From the NCBI GenBank assembly GCA_037576195.1, contig CM075101.1, forward strand, positions 12,586,001-12,650,000: a stretch of 64,000 nucleotides of DNA. Direction: 5' to 3'. A program made the translations under genes and the position numbers. This document shows, one piece after another, positions 39,179 through 50,076 of this stretch (the first letter of the stretch is position 1; the number at the start of each line of letters is the position of its first letter). The stretch is from Phytoseiulus persimilis. Its lineage: Eukaryota > Arthropoda > Arachnida > Mesostigmata > Phytoseiidae. The notes below the pieces were generated by a model that saw only the letters and a program-made list of their open reading frames with translations, did no database searches and was not told where the DNA came from.

Positions 39179-40521
39179 ATGGTTGATGCACTCGTTGGAA
39201 ACTGGAAGCTCAGTTCGTCGGAGAACTTCGATGAGTTGCTCAAGGAGCTCGATGTGGGTTTCATGCTGAGGAAAGTGGCCGCCACCTCAAAACCCAACGT
39301 TGAAATCTCACACGACGGAGACCAATGGTAAATCCCCCTCTTTCCTTGCATTTTTCTCACATGTTGCATGTGGCTCGCAATTTTCCCGATTCGTCTTTCT
39401 CTCACGGCCAGATTATCGCTCTTTTTTCGCATCGGACCAATACAAGCTGTCAGACGAGTCTCAGCAGAACGCTGTTAGTGAAATCCGGTGTCTCATCCAA
39501 CGTCGGGCTGGAGGCATCGGAAAAAATGAGTGAAACCGTAATCGTGACACCCGAGTCGGAATGTTCATCAACTCCGAGGTCTTTTCGGGTTTTGAATCGA
39601 GTGGAAACAACGGATCGTTCAACACGAACACGGTTCGGTCGTGTTTCCGACGTCTCACAGGGCTGCGATCGATTTTGTTGTTTGCACTTTTCTCGATTTA
39701 TATCTTCGTGGTCTAATTCTGAGAGACTCACGTACCGGCCATGAATACTCCAATGTAGAGCGCAGCGTTGGCACGTGAAGTGAAGCCGTCGCGCATTGTT
39801 CGCGCCGCGCTTTTATGGTTCACCAACTGAGCGGGCATGGATAGCCGCGATTTCCATACGCGTTATTCGGAGCGTAATACCTGAGTCCAAGCACGAGCGG
39901 CCTCAGAGTAGGGGTGTCCTAAATACAATCGACATGCGCTGAAGGGGCCTGAGTCACAGATACGCTCACCGTCGATTGTGAAGCATCCAGCAAGGCAATA
40001 GGCTCGATCGAAGCTCTGTCTATTTAGAATTCCTCGCCGGAAAGCTCCCAACGCAATCAATGGAGCCGAATTTGCGATCCGTTTCTGTCTGAGTCGCGTC
40101 ACGAGGTGGGCTTGAACTGTCAGGGTCATGACTGATGCCGAGGCTCGGTTTCCTCGCCATACTCGGTCGTCTTCGTTCCCTTCCTTGGGCAACTCGCTGC
40201 CCGGCCTGAAACGATTGCGAGACCCTCGTTCCAATAGCAGAGAGTCCGCTCAATGAGGAAATATTTGCTTCAAGGACCATCAAGACCATCTCTATCAAGA
40301 CCACCGAAATGAAGTTCAAGATCGGCGAAGAGTTCGAAGAGCACAAGGCTGACGGCACCAAGGGGAAATCTACCATCACCATCGAAGGCGATAAGTTGGT
40401 CCAGAAGTCCGACAGCAAAGGCAAGGAATACTTCACCACTCGGGAAGTCGAGGACGGAAAGCTCAAGGTCACCGTCAAGGTCGGAAACGTCACCTGCATC
40501 AGGACCTATGTTCGAGCATGA
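39179..40521 (+). CDS. FABP: Fatty-acid-binding protein, two coding exons (39179-39327 and 40275-40521)
   Basis: This gene encodes a small cytosolic beta-barrel protein that binds long-chain fatty acids and carries them between membranes, mitochondria and the nucleus. The two exons splice in frame to 131 residues, the usual family length. The FABP signature (PROSITE PS00214 pattern) is fully matched at residues 7-24, starting GNWKL and continuing through ENFDEL. The carboxylate-binding triad sits at its canonical positions: Arg106, Arg126 and Tyr128 (the last two in RTY). The motif GEEFEE at residues 67-72 and the end of the barrel are also typical. There is no signal peptide. The start is the first ATG after the TATA-like box and has a strong arthropod context (gcaaaATGG). 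Exon 2 is rich in AAG, ATC and ACC codons, suggesting good expression. Similarity is closest, by eye, to mite group-13 FABPs. The family call is secure; the exact paralogue and the species are not. Confidence 0.96.
39328..40274 (+). other. Single intron of the FABP gene (phase 2)
   Basis: The intron begins gtaaat directly after CAATG and ends ttgcttcaag. It interrupts the Trp50 codon (TG|G), so it is phase 2. It is 947 bases long and I see no exon, repeat or RNA gene inside it. ORFs crossing it on both strands are not supported. Vertebrate FABP genes have introns near codons 24, 81 and 115; this gene has none of those, only one at codon 50. Confidence 0.93.
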
Positions 40522-40583
40522 GCGTTGATTCTCTCGTCGTTCTGAGTGATTCCTGAATGCATAACTTATTGGATCATGAGTGA

Positions 40584-40589
40584 AATAAA
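40584..40589 (+). terminator. Poly(A) signal AATAAA of the FABP gene
   Basis: A canonical AATAAA lies 63 bases after the TGA stop, inside tgaaataaaatgactcg. Cleavage is expected 10-30 bases downstream, near 40600-40620, followed by T/G-rich sequence (attattggttctgag). The 3' UTR would be about 80-100 bases, short, as in many compact arthropod genes. Confidence 0.8.
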
Positions 40590-40609
40590 ATGACTCGTCT
40601 AGTTCTGAG

Positions 40610-43200
40610 CAAGATTATTGGTTCTGAGTCTCCGATCGAACCGCTCTGATGCGACGGTGGGTTTTCCCTCGACGGGACAGCTTCCTGACTGAGGGGGTTC
40701 CCTCCGGGTCCGAACGATTGTGAAGTTCGTTCGGAGGGAAATTCTCAGGGCGGCCAGTCCATGGGTTGGCTTCGGTCTCGTCATCCGAGGAGTCTCAGAT
40801 CGTGGAATATTCACGAGAGCAGGTGAGTGTTCCAAGTCTTCCATCCTTCTTCCTGCTCTTCCCCTCGAACACTTAGAACCGATGTTCTCTCAGTCCAGAG
40901 CTGCGGCGAGAGCTGTTTCTGTCCTGTTCTAAAGACCGGACTCGCTCTAATCCTGGTCTCAATCTGCCCCGATAAAAACTCAAATTAATCCTCCTGGGTT
41001 GACCTGGGCGCAGATGAGCAGCCGAGCTCATCAGATTGAGTTTGTATAAGAGCGCGTCTGTCTGCGAACAACGGAACTCGAGATATCAACAAAAGTTTCA
41101 CTTTATTCGCAAAACTGTGCAGCGGCGGCGGCGCAACATGAGAAGGAAAGAACGGCTCGGAGGCAGAAATAAAAACGACTTAATAGCAGTTCTAGCCGAG
41201 CCCATCGCAGCACTTCAGACGACAGCGGCCGCAGAAGCGTACTGTGAAGACTTCACTCTTCACTGAGTTCACCGTCTCTCCAGGCTCCGCAATCCTCGGC
41301 AGCGCGAATCAAGGCAAGACAGCCGGGCGATGCAAACTGCAGATAACGCGGTCGGAGAGAAGAAAAAACTCAGGAAAAATGTAGGAACGACCCAGTTCGA
41401 GGAAGTCACAAAGCGAGAGAGAAACTCGGCGGCTCCGGATGATACTGGCAATGATGTTTGATGATGATAATAAAGCTGATGATGACCATAATGACTATGG
41501 ATTCGCTGAGTTCCCTTCGCTCCAGGCAGCTGCTCTTCACGCCCCATGTAGAGTGTTTCCTCATCCACTTTTGCAGGCTGCGGGGCGTTCGGAAGACTCG
41601 ACTCCCCGAGGAATCCCCGCCGACCTTGGACCTGAGGGCCGGCGACTCCACTATCTTCTTGCATTCGTTCCCCGGCCCGCCCCCACACTCAGTCGAAGTG
41701 TATACCTCGGTGCTATCTCTGAGGAACGTCAGTTGTCAGCTCACCGGTCAGCATTTGACAGAATCGTCTTCCACGTTCCTGCTTGTCACGCTGCTGTCCC
41801 CTGGCCAGCGGCGGTTGTTCCTTTCCCTGCTCCCGGTGCCGCAGGTTGTTGTATTGGGTTGAGTTAATTAATCCACGAAGAAAGGACGAGAGGCCGCCGG
41901 ACGGGGCACTCGGATGGGTGGTCTGTCCACCGGGCGAGCGACCGAGAGAAGCAACCTACGAACGCGAACGAACAGAGAGACCCCCGACAATCAATACTCG
42001 GCGACGGCCCATCTGGATGACGCGCTGGTGACGGCGATTGCTGCTGCTGCTGCCAGTCAGTGAGCCCCGCGGAATTCCGCAACAGATTGAGAGCAGCGCT
42101 GCGAGCGGCGCTCAATGAGGGCGGAACCGAGTCCAGGTCGCGCGTAGCACGAGGCCACCGAAAGAAAACGATGAGCAGCGTTCGATATCCGGGCGTGCAT
42201 CTCCGCAAACAGAACTCCCCTCCTGACTATCCCTCCGGACGATGCCTGTGGCCAGGCTCGATAATCCCTGGTTTGTTTGGTTGATTCTTACAGCGCTGGG
42301 ACCTCGATCGAGTCGAACGGTGGCGTTCAGCAAAGGCTTTCCCGGCGGACTCTCGGCGGGGAGTCGCAGATAACCTCCCCTGGAATGCCGAAGAACGTTT
42401 CTGTCGGCCTTATCGCCGACCTCACGGAAATCGTTCGAGTCCGCTCGGGCATCAATGGAGCGCAGCTCTGTTCGTATGCATCTGGCTGACATTGACGAAT
42501 CTGCGCCGCTTTCGAACTGGATGACGACTGCTAGTTGCCGGAGCGAAGATGTCACATCGTCGGAGCGCCCGTCGTCGGAGAATCGACTCCGATTGAACGA
42601 GCTCACTCGATCAGATTGAGCGATCCATCCGACTAGGCTCCGATTTAGCTGTTTGTGTCCGGCTTTCCGCGCTTGCAGCCAGCCCGGCTCGACGAGGAAC
42701 GCCGCGTCGGGCGCATGATCCTCCACCAAAGTCGCTGAAGAGGCGGCTTCGTAAACTGTCGGACCCATCAAGCGGTGGATCGGTTGCGAGCAGAACGTGT
42801 TATCTGACTCTTGTCGGAGCAGACCACCTGCCCGTGAGATTCGATCTTGAGGACAGCCTTCCATTGTGTTCGGTTCCCTCATCTTCCTCCGGGATTGAAT
42901 TCGAAGAGGATTCCGCGATTTCTGGACGCACCTGGCTGAGTCCTGTCTGTCTGAGAGTAACTCTCACACGAGGTGGGGCGGGAGAAACGGATACGACAGG
43001 CACGATTTGTCGCTGTTTGTGCGCGGACGTCTCGGCGGTCTTCATTCTTCTTCTCTTTCATTTTTGATCCCGATCCGACGAACGGATGGACGTATTCTTG
43101 ACGACAACGGCGGCGGCGGCGGCGAGCCAAGCACTCGGCATAATAAAGTGGGCTCGACGATCTCGGGGGATGCTCGCGTGAATTCCTCTGTCTTCGTTTC
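40610..43200. other. Stretch downstream of the FABP gene, no supported gene
   Basis: The first 800 bases are unremarkable. From about 41.4 kb the DNA turns CpG- and triplet-rich, with gatgat-type repeats at 41450-41485 and a CTG run at 42039-42053. The 256-codon - strand ORF at 42112-42882 has no domain and is judged a chance frame. Confidence 0.4.
43108..43124. repeat. (CGG)n triplet repeat
   Basis: More than five uninterrupted CGG units, about 85 bases before the possible signal-peptide ORF. Confidence 0.85.
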
Positions 43201-43208
43201 CCTTGATT

Positions 43209-43490
43209 ATGAAATATCTGATCCATGTGTTCCTTTTGGCTTTAGTCGGCCTTCCGAGCAGGACGCCGCTGACATGGCAGGTTTCTGACGACGACGACGA
43301 GGAAGCCTCGCAGACGAGAGCGGCACCGAGTTGCTCCGTTCGATGCGGGGGTCACCGCGTTAAGGGTCTCCAGGTGGAGAGCTACGGAGGCCTGACGCTC
43401 CTCTGGCCGATCGGCGAATCGAGAGGAATTCGGTGTGTGGAGCAGAATGTCGTCCGAAGCTGGGGCGCAAAGCAGAGGGCTCCGAAATAG
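43209..43490 (+). CDS. Possible small secreted protein with signal peptide
   Basis: From an ATG in the context tgattATGAAA this ORF runs 93 codons. Residues 1-15 (MKYLIHVFLLALVGL) make a textbook signal peptide: a Lys, a hydrophobic core, then Pro/Ser/Thr near a plausible cleavage site. An acidic patch (DDDDEE) follows near residues 27-32, then three Cys (CSVRC and one later). An alternative is a first exon ending at 43280, where CAG|gtttct could be a donor. No homologue recognised. The block is CpG-rich, which favours chance ORFs; only the signal peptide raises it above background. Confidence 0.25.
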   Translation: MKYLIHVFLLALVGLPSRTPLTWQVSDDDDEEASQTRAAPSCSVRCGGHRVKGLQVESYGGLTLLWPIGESRGIRCVEQNVVRSWGAKQRAPK

Positions 43491-46400
43491 CCTGGAAGGA
43501 GATTGGGGACGGAGTGCGGAACAATTCAGAATCCGACGTTTTTAGCGACTCGGAAAGAGATTGCACTCAGGGTTTCAGCATGCGTATCACGACGAAGCAA
43601 ACGGCACAGGCGGCGGAAGCGGCAGCACCGGTCTACGCCGAGCGTACGGTCCGGCGCGCCGGTCAGTCGGTCAGGGTGTTCCTAATCATTTTTCATCCGA
43701 CTGCCGTCCGTTCGTTCCCCCTCGCTCCGTCGGTCGCTTGCTCGGTCGTTCTGTCCGTCTGACCGTTTGACCATTCGTCGCGCCTGCCGAGGAACCCACC
43801 GACCGACCGAGCGGCAGCAAGCCAGACGCGCAGACCCACCGAACTAACAGCCAGAGAGCCCGTCGGGCCATCCACCCGGGGCCCACCCGGAAGAGTTGGG
43901 AGAAGGGAAGGAAAGGCGAAGAAGACAAGGCGGCGTGTCATTGAAATAGCGCCACGGTCGTAATCAAAATGCAGGACCATCGCCGCCTTGCCGTCTGCGT
44001 TGCGCCTCCGTTCGTTTTCCCCGTCCATTCCGCCAACTACGTGGGGATCAGGCGGACACGCGAACGCACGCACACACGCACGCTCGACCAGAAACGCCGC
44101 GATGGCAGCAGCAACACTCCAAAGCCTTCGTTCAATTTCTCTTTCAGACCGAGAAGTGTGGCCTGTCGCCTGCTTAGCTATTCGCTGCTCAGCTTCCCGT
44201 CCCGATCCATAGGGTCGGCAACTGCACAGCGACCGACGACGATGACAACCGCGAGGGAGACGACCCCTGTACGCCACCGAGTGACTCCTATTCAAGAAAG
44301 TCAGCCGAAAGTGTCGTTGCTTTCGAGTCTTTCTGGGCCAACAATCACGCGGCGGCGGCGGCGGCTCGGTCGTCCGACCCCGTTCTCCACAATCGTCCTC
44401 GTTCCCCATGCTTGATAGCTGCACCATCAGATGATCCCACAGAGCTTACGAGAAGGCATGAAGTTTCTCGGAGTCGGAGTCCCGGAAACTGCGGGGAATC
44501 GTGGGACGATTCTACGTGACGGAAGGTAAAGTTTTCCCTGGGATCAAGGATCCAATGATTCGATTCGGTCGGGAGCTACGAGAAAAAATCACTGAATTCC
44601 TGCGGGGGAATCTCTCCTGAAAAGTAGGCTCCTTGAGTTTGGAGGAACACACCTCGCGTCGACAACTAGCCAACGCCTCCAGACGTGCGTGAAGACTGAT
44701 TGATTGATGAGTGCTGCTTCACGCGAGCCCTGATCGACGACCTTAATCGTTTCTTCGGTCGTCAGCGCATTCTTTCCAATAGATGGGGCAATAATAGTTA
44801 CTGCTATCGTGAGAATCATGGTTGGCGGCTTCAGGTTTTTTGGCAGCTCGTTCGCGCTTCTTGCATGGGTTAGGGCAGGTGGTTGACTGACTGTCTGTCT
44901 GACTAGCAGTACGATGGTTCGGGCTCGTTCGGCGCGATCGATTCTCAATAATCAACGTCAGTGCAGCTATGCCGCTGATGGCTCAACGGAAATAATGTTT
45001 ATGCTTCCTGCCTGCATCTCCTCGTGGGAAAGGTGTATGCATACATCCGATTCGGCCACTCGATTCACGCGGACGAAGCTTCCCTCACAACGACTCGCTC
45101 ACATGAGAAGTGAATGCGACTTGTTCGCAGCGGAGTCTTTGTTGACGTTGGTATTTCAGAAGCGGCGATCTATTCTCGTCGTTGCGCTGGATCTCCTTCA
45201 AACTCTCCGCTGCGTCGGAGCGAGTCATCCTTGGCAGTTCTCTTTCTTGTGCTCCGTCGTCCCGGTCGAAGCACCGCGCGCCCTCCTTCTCCCCATCCGG
45301 GTCTGCCGAGATCTGCTTCTGATATTCAGCCGGAAAGGGTGTCATCCGCTGGTTGAACAACACGGAACGTTCCTCGTTGAGGGATTATTGAAAACCGAAT
45401 TCGCCCTGGCTGCTGTCCCCGCCAACAAGGACAACGGTGGCCGCCCGAACCTGCGCCAAGGTGAAGGAGTGCTCTTCCTGATTGTGAAAGCTTGTCGATC
45501 CGAGTCGGAGAAAAGGGCTGTGGCTTTCCTGTATCTCGCTCTAACCCGCCGTCATTCCCTTCTCCGCCTCGCTCCAGAGTCGCCGAGTGACTCAATTCGC
45601 CTGTTCTCGGTCAGATAAGCGCCACGGTTGCCGACGGTTTACCCGTTTCGAGGGTATTTAGTCGGGCGTTGCAGTTAATTGAACCGCCCCGATCTTCCAG
45701 GTCATCCGGAAACGCGAAAAGAGACTTCGTTTCTGCGAATGCTGTTCAGACAACTGGGGCATGGCGCTAAATTATACATGGGGAGCCGGCTCACTGCTCC
45801 CGCCGAGTGGCAAACGCACTTTAGGCAAACAGCGACAAACAGCAGAGGAAACGAACGGAGCGGCGAGGCCCATTGCGCATTCACCGCGTGCCTGTCAGCG
45901 AAGTGAACGACACAGCGTTGTTCTTGCGCGAATAACCGAGCGAGCTCCTCTGGAGCAACATGCGAAATGTTCGGCAGAACATGCCCAGAAGCCCTTGATT
46001 CCGGTGACTTCTTGCGCCGCATGCTGAAATCCACCAACATTGGATCATCCCAGGTAGGATGCAGTTTCTCTCCAGCTAGAAGACACACTCTGTTTCCGAC
46101 AGCGCGACAAGCGTTGCCCTGTCGAGTTCCCTACGAGGATGACAGCTGAAACGGGGAGAGGAGGGGGGGGGGGGGGGGGGCTTTGAGCAACGGCGTGCCA
46201 TGTATCGTCATCATCATCGTCGTCGTCTGCTCCTTTGTTGTTCTAATGATTACAAATGCTCAGATTCCCCATCGCAGGGGTTCAGATTCTCCGCAGAGCG
46301 ATGGAATTCGAGGGGTATCCGATGGAGTGTGATACGTGAAAGAGAAGGCCCGGTTCCCTTCTCTCAACCGCGAAAGATATTTTTAAATCAAATCATTCAA

Positions 46401-47100
46401 AAACCCCGTAGCAATTTGGAACTGTTCTTTACAGCGATCGAACATTTTACCTGCACTCCTCACAGGTAACAATCAGTTGACGTCATGTGCGCGATCTTCG
46501 ATTCCTCTGAAGAACCTGAATTTCTCCTCATCGTTCCCAACCACTGCAGGTCTTTCAAGATTTCGCGTCCCGTCGATATCGTCGGCACATTAATTTTTCG
46601 CTTGAGATTCACTCCGCTTCCCGAGGCTCGTGAATTCACTTCGCTTCAGCCTAACGGGATGGCCTGAAATTGATCAGCGTCGTTGAGAAATGAATGCAGC
46701 AGACTGGTTGGACGGACTGGCGAGCCGGCACGTCTCGCGGGGTAGTTTGTGTCCAGTAAGCTGACTAAACTTGACAGCGCCAGAGTACCAAGTTGAGGAA
46801 CGGAGTCAGGAGGCGACGCGGGAAAAGTGGTAACAAGACACGTTGTTAGGCAGCTGGGCTTCTCCCTCGACCACGGTCCCCGTCTAAACCCGTCTGATTG
46901 ATGTTCTGACCCCTCGGCATGCCACACCGCTGGAGCCCACACTGTCCTGTGTGCTTTCCGAAGGGTTGTTCTAGACATACTGCCGATGCCCTATAGCGTG
47001 CCTATTCGCCCTCCAGCGTCGCGAGGCTGGTTTGGATATCAGAGTGATGTGCGAACTGGCCTTGAGTGGATCTTCATGATGAGATCGCAGCTTGACTCAA
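43491..47100. other. CpG-rich to mixed stretch, no supported gene
   Basis: Holds a CGG run (44349-44365), a G18 run (46163-46180) and ATC/GTC triplets just after it. ORFs at 43693-44427 (- strand, 244 codons) and 44914-45618 (+ strand, 234 codons) lack domains. Within the latter, 45390-45490 is coding-like on both strands: on + around LKTEFALAAVPANKDNGGRPNL, on - around HSFTLAQVRAATVVLVGGD after a good acceptor, so a short exon is possible there but the strand is undecided. Confidence 0.35.
46163..46180. repeat. Homopolymer G18
   Basis: Eighteen consecutive G preceded by ggggagagga, giving a purine-only strand of about 30 bases. Confidence 0.95.
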
Positions 47101-47133
47101 TTCAGACGGTGCGTTGCCTCAACATCAGTGAAA

Positions 47134-47549
47134 ATGTCTCCTTCCAACACACCCGCAGCTGACCACAAGACAAAATGGATAAAGGGCGCAAATGGTCAAC
47201 ACGAGCTTTCAGCTATCGATTTCCCGAAGGTCTTAGAACTTGCAGAAGCTGTGTACACGGTCGACGAGTCAACACGGCCGCGGAGCCTATCCGCTCATTT
47301 TCCGCTCTCAGTTGGGGCATCCCAAGTCTCGGGATGTCCGAGAGAGCAACATCCAACGGCTGCGAGATCGGAGAATCGGCTTCACGCGTTACCGGAGCTC
47401 GCGTTAACTTGGATGGACCTCGTGACGAGAGCCGCACCCTGGACTTAACCGGAGTCAGCAATCGAAACCGAACGCTCGAAGAAACGATTCCAACGACAAA
47501 CTACTCTCGCTACAAGTGGCACCAGCCGTCCTCAGCGGGGACGTATTGA
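47134..47549 (+). CDS. Two overlapping coding-like frames, possibly one frameshifted gene
   Basis: Frame A starts at ATG 47134 and reads coding-like for about 45 residues (through KVLELAEAVYTVDE) before ending at 47448. Frame B starts at ATG 47175 in a strong context (gacaaaATGG), runs 124 codons to 47549, and looks most coding-like in its second half (for example DLTGVSNRNRTLEETIP). A switch from A to B near 47260-47330 would give one coherent protein, so this may be a decayed gene with a frameshift. A 60-base intron between gtgtac and ctctcag was tested but does not restore phase. No domain recognised; it could also be chance. Confidence 0.2.
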
Positions 47550-47570
47550 ATCAACCGCATAATTCACTTA

Positions 47571-47921
47571 CGCTCTGTTTCGACAGCCGAACTCTGAGAA
47601 CAAAGTAAGGAAGAAACAAAAAACAGCAATGACCACAAGCCGGAGCTTTTGTTTCCGCTCCCAAACTCCCAATACGGCGGCCCAATATGATTGGAAATTC
47701 TCTGGCCATGTATTGAAATACACCATGTGTTCGGGGCAGAGATCCAGCGACTGTGTTTTGCCGATTCCGTTGGTGTTTTCTTTATAGACTATTCGCAATG
47801 TTCGACCGTAGTTCAGTCGGGGAAGTGTCGATTCCAACAGTTCCGGGACGGCCTCATCCGAGATTGCTCGAACAACTGGATGACTCGAAACATCTGTTAC
47901 TCTCCATAGAGCGGCGGCCAT
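47571..47921 (-). CDS. ORF of about 117 codons with one C-terminal membrane segment
   Basis: On the - strand an ATG follows shortly after the first open codon, and the frame runs to a TAA. The peptide is polar for about 90 residues, then has a hydrophobic stretch (VVIAVFCFFLTLF) of membrane-segment length close to the C-terminus, as in tail-anchored proteins. The + strand frames over the same bases (47691-47909) are equally plausible by composition. No family recognised. About twenty random ORFs of this length are expected in a window this size, so the call is weak. Confidence 0.14.
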
Positions 47922-47949
47922 ACGCGCCAAACATGAGCGGCGGGGTGAA

Positions 47950-49031
47950 ACGCTACCTGGTCGGCGAATGATTTGAGATTTAATATTTCTCAGGGACAGG
48001 GTATCCGAAACGAGCTATTTGCGTGTGATCTAGACCTACATATCGTTCGTCACACCTCCGGCTGAGATCGCTTGATCAAGGAACGCCAGTTGGGAAGAAG
48101 TACTCGCGACCTTGTTTCAATTCATTCCAAAGCTGAGGGTCACTCACATCAGATCAATCCTCGATCAATTCGCGCGCGATTGCGGCCAGATTGCACCATC
48201 TGAGAAACGAATCGAGGCCGAATAGGAACCATAAACTTCGTGTTCACTTTTCAATCTGAGCCTTCGCGTGCTTTTGCCAACTTGAGCGGATGTTGGGGAA
48301 TTCTTACTTGCGATTTCGGACAGCGCTCCTGCCGAATCCTCTCAGGATCCTCGCGGGTTGGGAGTAACTTGTTCCCGAGCCGCTCAAATTGACTGCGCAA
48401 TTAGAGCCTGCGTCCGTCGAGGGTGACTTCTGGCAAGCAGTGAAGTGTTGCGCGTTGATTAACGAGCTCACTTAGTCGTGATTCAGATCTTTGTAAAACA
48501 CAAAAACCTTAAGGAAGACGGTGCCCTGGCCTCGTGAGGGATTCCGGTAGTGGTCTAAAAAAAAACAAGAGAAGAGGGCCATTCCTCTCGACGCAACTTC
48601 GCTTGCTCGAAGGAAGACGGGTCGCCGTCAGAGTACCCCTGAGTACCGGATCTTTCAGCTGTGCATCAGTTGAGCTCGCTGTCCCACCGCGACTCCGTGG
48701 GTGAATGATCCGCGATTTAATTCGCCGCTCAACGACAAGACTCAAATCTCGTCGGTATGTGGAGGATCCGAGCAACAGAATCATCGCAGACGAAGTCGAG
48801 TGTCCCGACGGGCGGGGAAAATCGATTTCACCTATCTTGAGAAAGATTGGCTGCAATTCGTCCCCGATCACGGTCTCGGATCTTTACAACTCTTAATTGG
48901 GAAGACACAAATAGTCCGGAGAGTGTGGTTCAGAACGATCGACAAAAATTAGTCGGTGGTCCTCACTTGAGCCGGGGATCTCGCACCGATCGTTTCCCCG
49001 TCGAGGTGCACTTTAATAGCTAGACGGCGGG
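47950..49031. other. Stretch without supported features
   Basis: Between 47972 and 48508 no frame is open for 60 codons. The remainder holds only short overlapping ORFs on both strands. Confidence 0.5.
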
Positions 49032-49373
49032 ATGTCTGACAACGGTTTGCCTTACTGCTGCATAAAGTATCCTATGAAGCAAGTAGGTCAGCGGGAGAAA
49101 AGTGGCGGCCCAGAAATGGAGCAGGCGGGTGAGGAAATGAAGGCAAAGCCAGGCTCAACGCTCGGAATAGTAATTTCATATTCAGCCGACCCGGCTGACC
49201 GGTCATCAAATTGCAAGCAAAACAACATTCAACAACCCGGAGCGAACGACTTCATCACAGAGGAATTCCGCTCAGCCAGAGCGAGCTTTATCTCAGACGC
49301 CGATCTCGTTTCGTGCAGCATGGATCCTGGATTTCGTCCGCGTGCCGTTATCGGGAACTGCCGCAGCGAATAA
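49032..49373 (+). CDS. ORF of 113 codons, unrecognised
   Basis: An ATG at 49032 opens a frame to a TAA. Codon choice is coding-like in the second half (residues 35-113), which is polar with scattered Cys and contains no low-complexity sequence. No signal peptide, membrane segment or known motif is visible. The first 15 codons could be a separate exon, as ctatgaagcaag|gtcagc offers a donor-like site. Nothing in the flanks supports or excludes transcription. Confidence 0.13.
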   Translation: MSDNGLPYCCIKYPMKQVGQREKSGGPEMEQAGEEMKAKPGSTLGIVISYSADPADRSSNCKQNNIQQPGANDFITEEFRSARASFISDADLVSCSMDPGFRPRAVIGNCRSE

Positions 49374-49652
49374 GCCGCCGCTCCGTGTTTGGTGTCACGC
49401 TTTCGAGGAACATTCGCGCTATTAAATCGTCAATGCCTCGTCCCGCCTCGCTGGAGGTCACCGAACTCGTGCCTGCGACAATCAATATCTGAGATAAGCG
49501 TATAAAACCTGAATCGAAGCGAAGAATGAATAGAACAACCCCCCATGACACGCGGCCTGTGGGTTCGTTCGGGACCTCACGTACTCGGACGCAGGACGGC
49601 ATTCACCTGAAGTCCGATACCAAGTGCGAGCGCGCACCGATATGGTTGCCGC

Positions 49653-49677
49653 TCGCGGATCATCGGATGATCCGCGA
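49653..49677. repeat. Perfect 25-base palindrome (12-bp arms, 1-base centre)
   Basis: tcgcggatcatc (49653-49664) and gatgatccgcga (49666-49677) are exact reverse complements around a single G. It can extrude as a cruciform or act as a site for a dimeric DNA-binding protein. Confidence 0.9.
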
Positions 49678-50076
49678 TCACTACCGATTGAGCTGGCCGT
49701 TGAGTCTGAGGCCGACGGAAGTTTCCGCTCGAAGCATGTCTGCTCAGTCGCGTTCTTCAAGTTCCCCCACGATCAATGTATCAGGGAAGCTCCCGGTGCT
49801 TCATCGTCACCTTGAGCATGAGTTATTTAATCACTGCTAAATAGAGCTATCGTTGTGAAAGCTCCGTGGACCGGTCTGTCTGATGACCGTGTGTCTTCTT
49901 CGACAACGTCAAAAAAATTCAGGGAATCGCTTCCCCATCCCACAGTGGGCAGAAATATGATTCCAAGATGAAGTATTATCAGCTTATACTGAATGCACGG
50001 CGTATAAGAAACCTGCATCATTTTCCTGAAGACTGACAAGCACTTTGATCGACGTTTGAGGAAGTAAGGCGCAGCT

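Noticed and set aside
38902..39432. 176-codon ORF on the - strand opposite FABP exon 1
   Set aside because: It is the antisense shadow of the FABP exon and intron; the sense frame has decisive homology.
40020..40499. 159-codon ORF on the - strand opposite FABP exon 2
   Set aside because: Antisense shadow of the FABP exon.
42112..42882. 256-codon ORF on the - strand, the longest in the window
   Set aside because: No domain, signal peptide or codon pattern; Ser/Arg/Asp-rich chance frame in a CpG-rich block with other long frames on both strands.
43693..44427. 244-codon ORF on the - strand
   Set aside because: Runs through CGG and GACC-type repeats; composition explained by the repeats.
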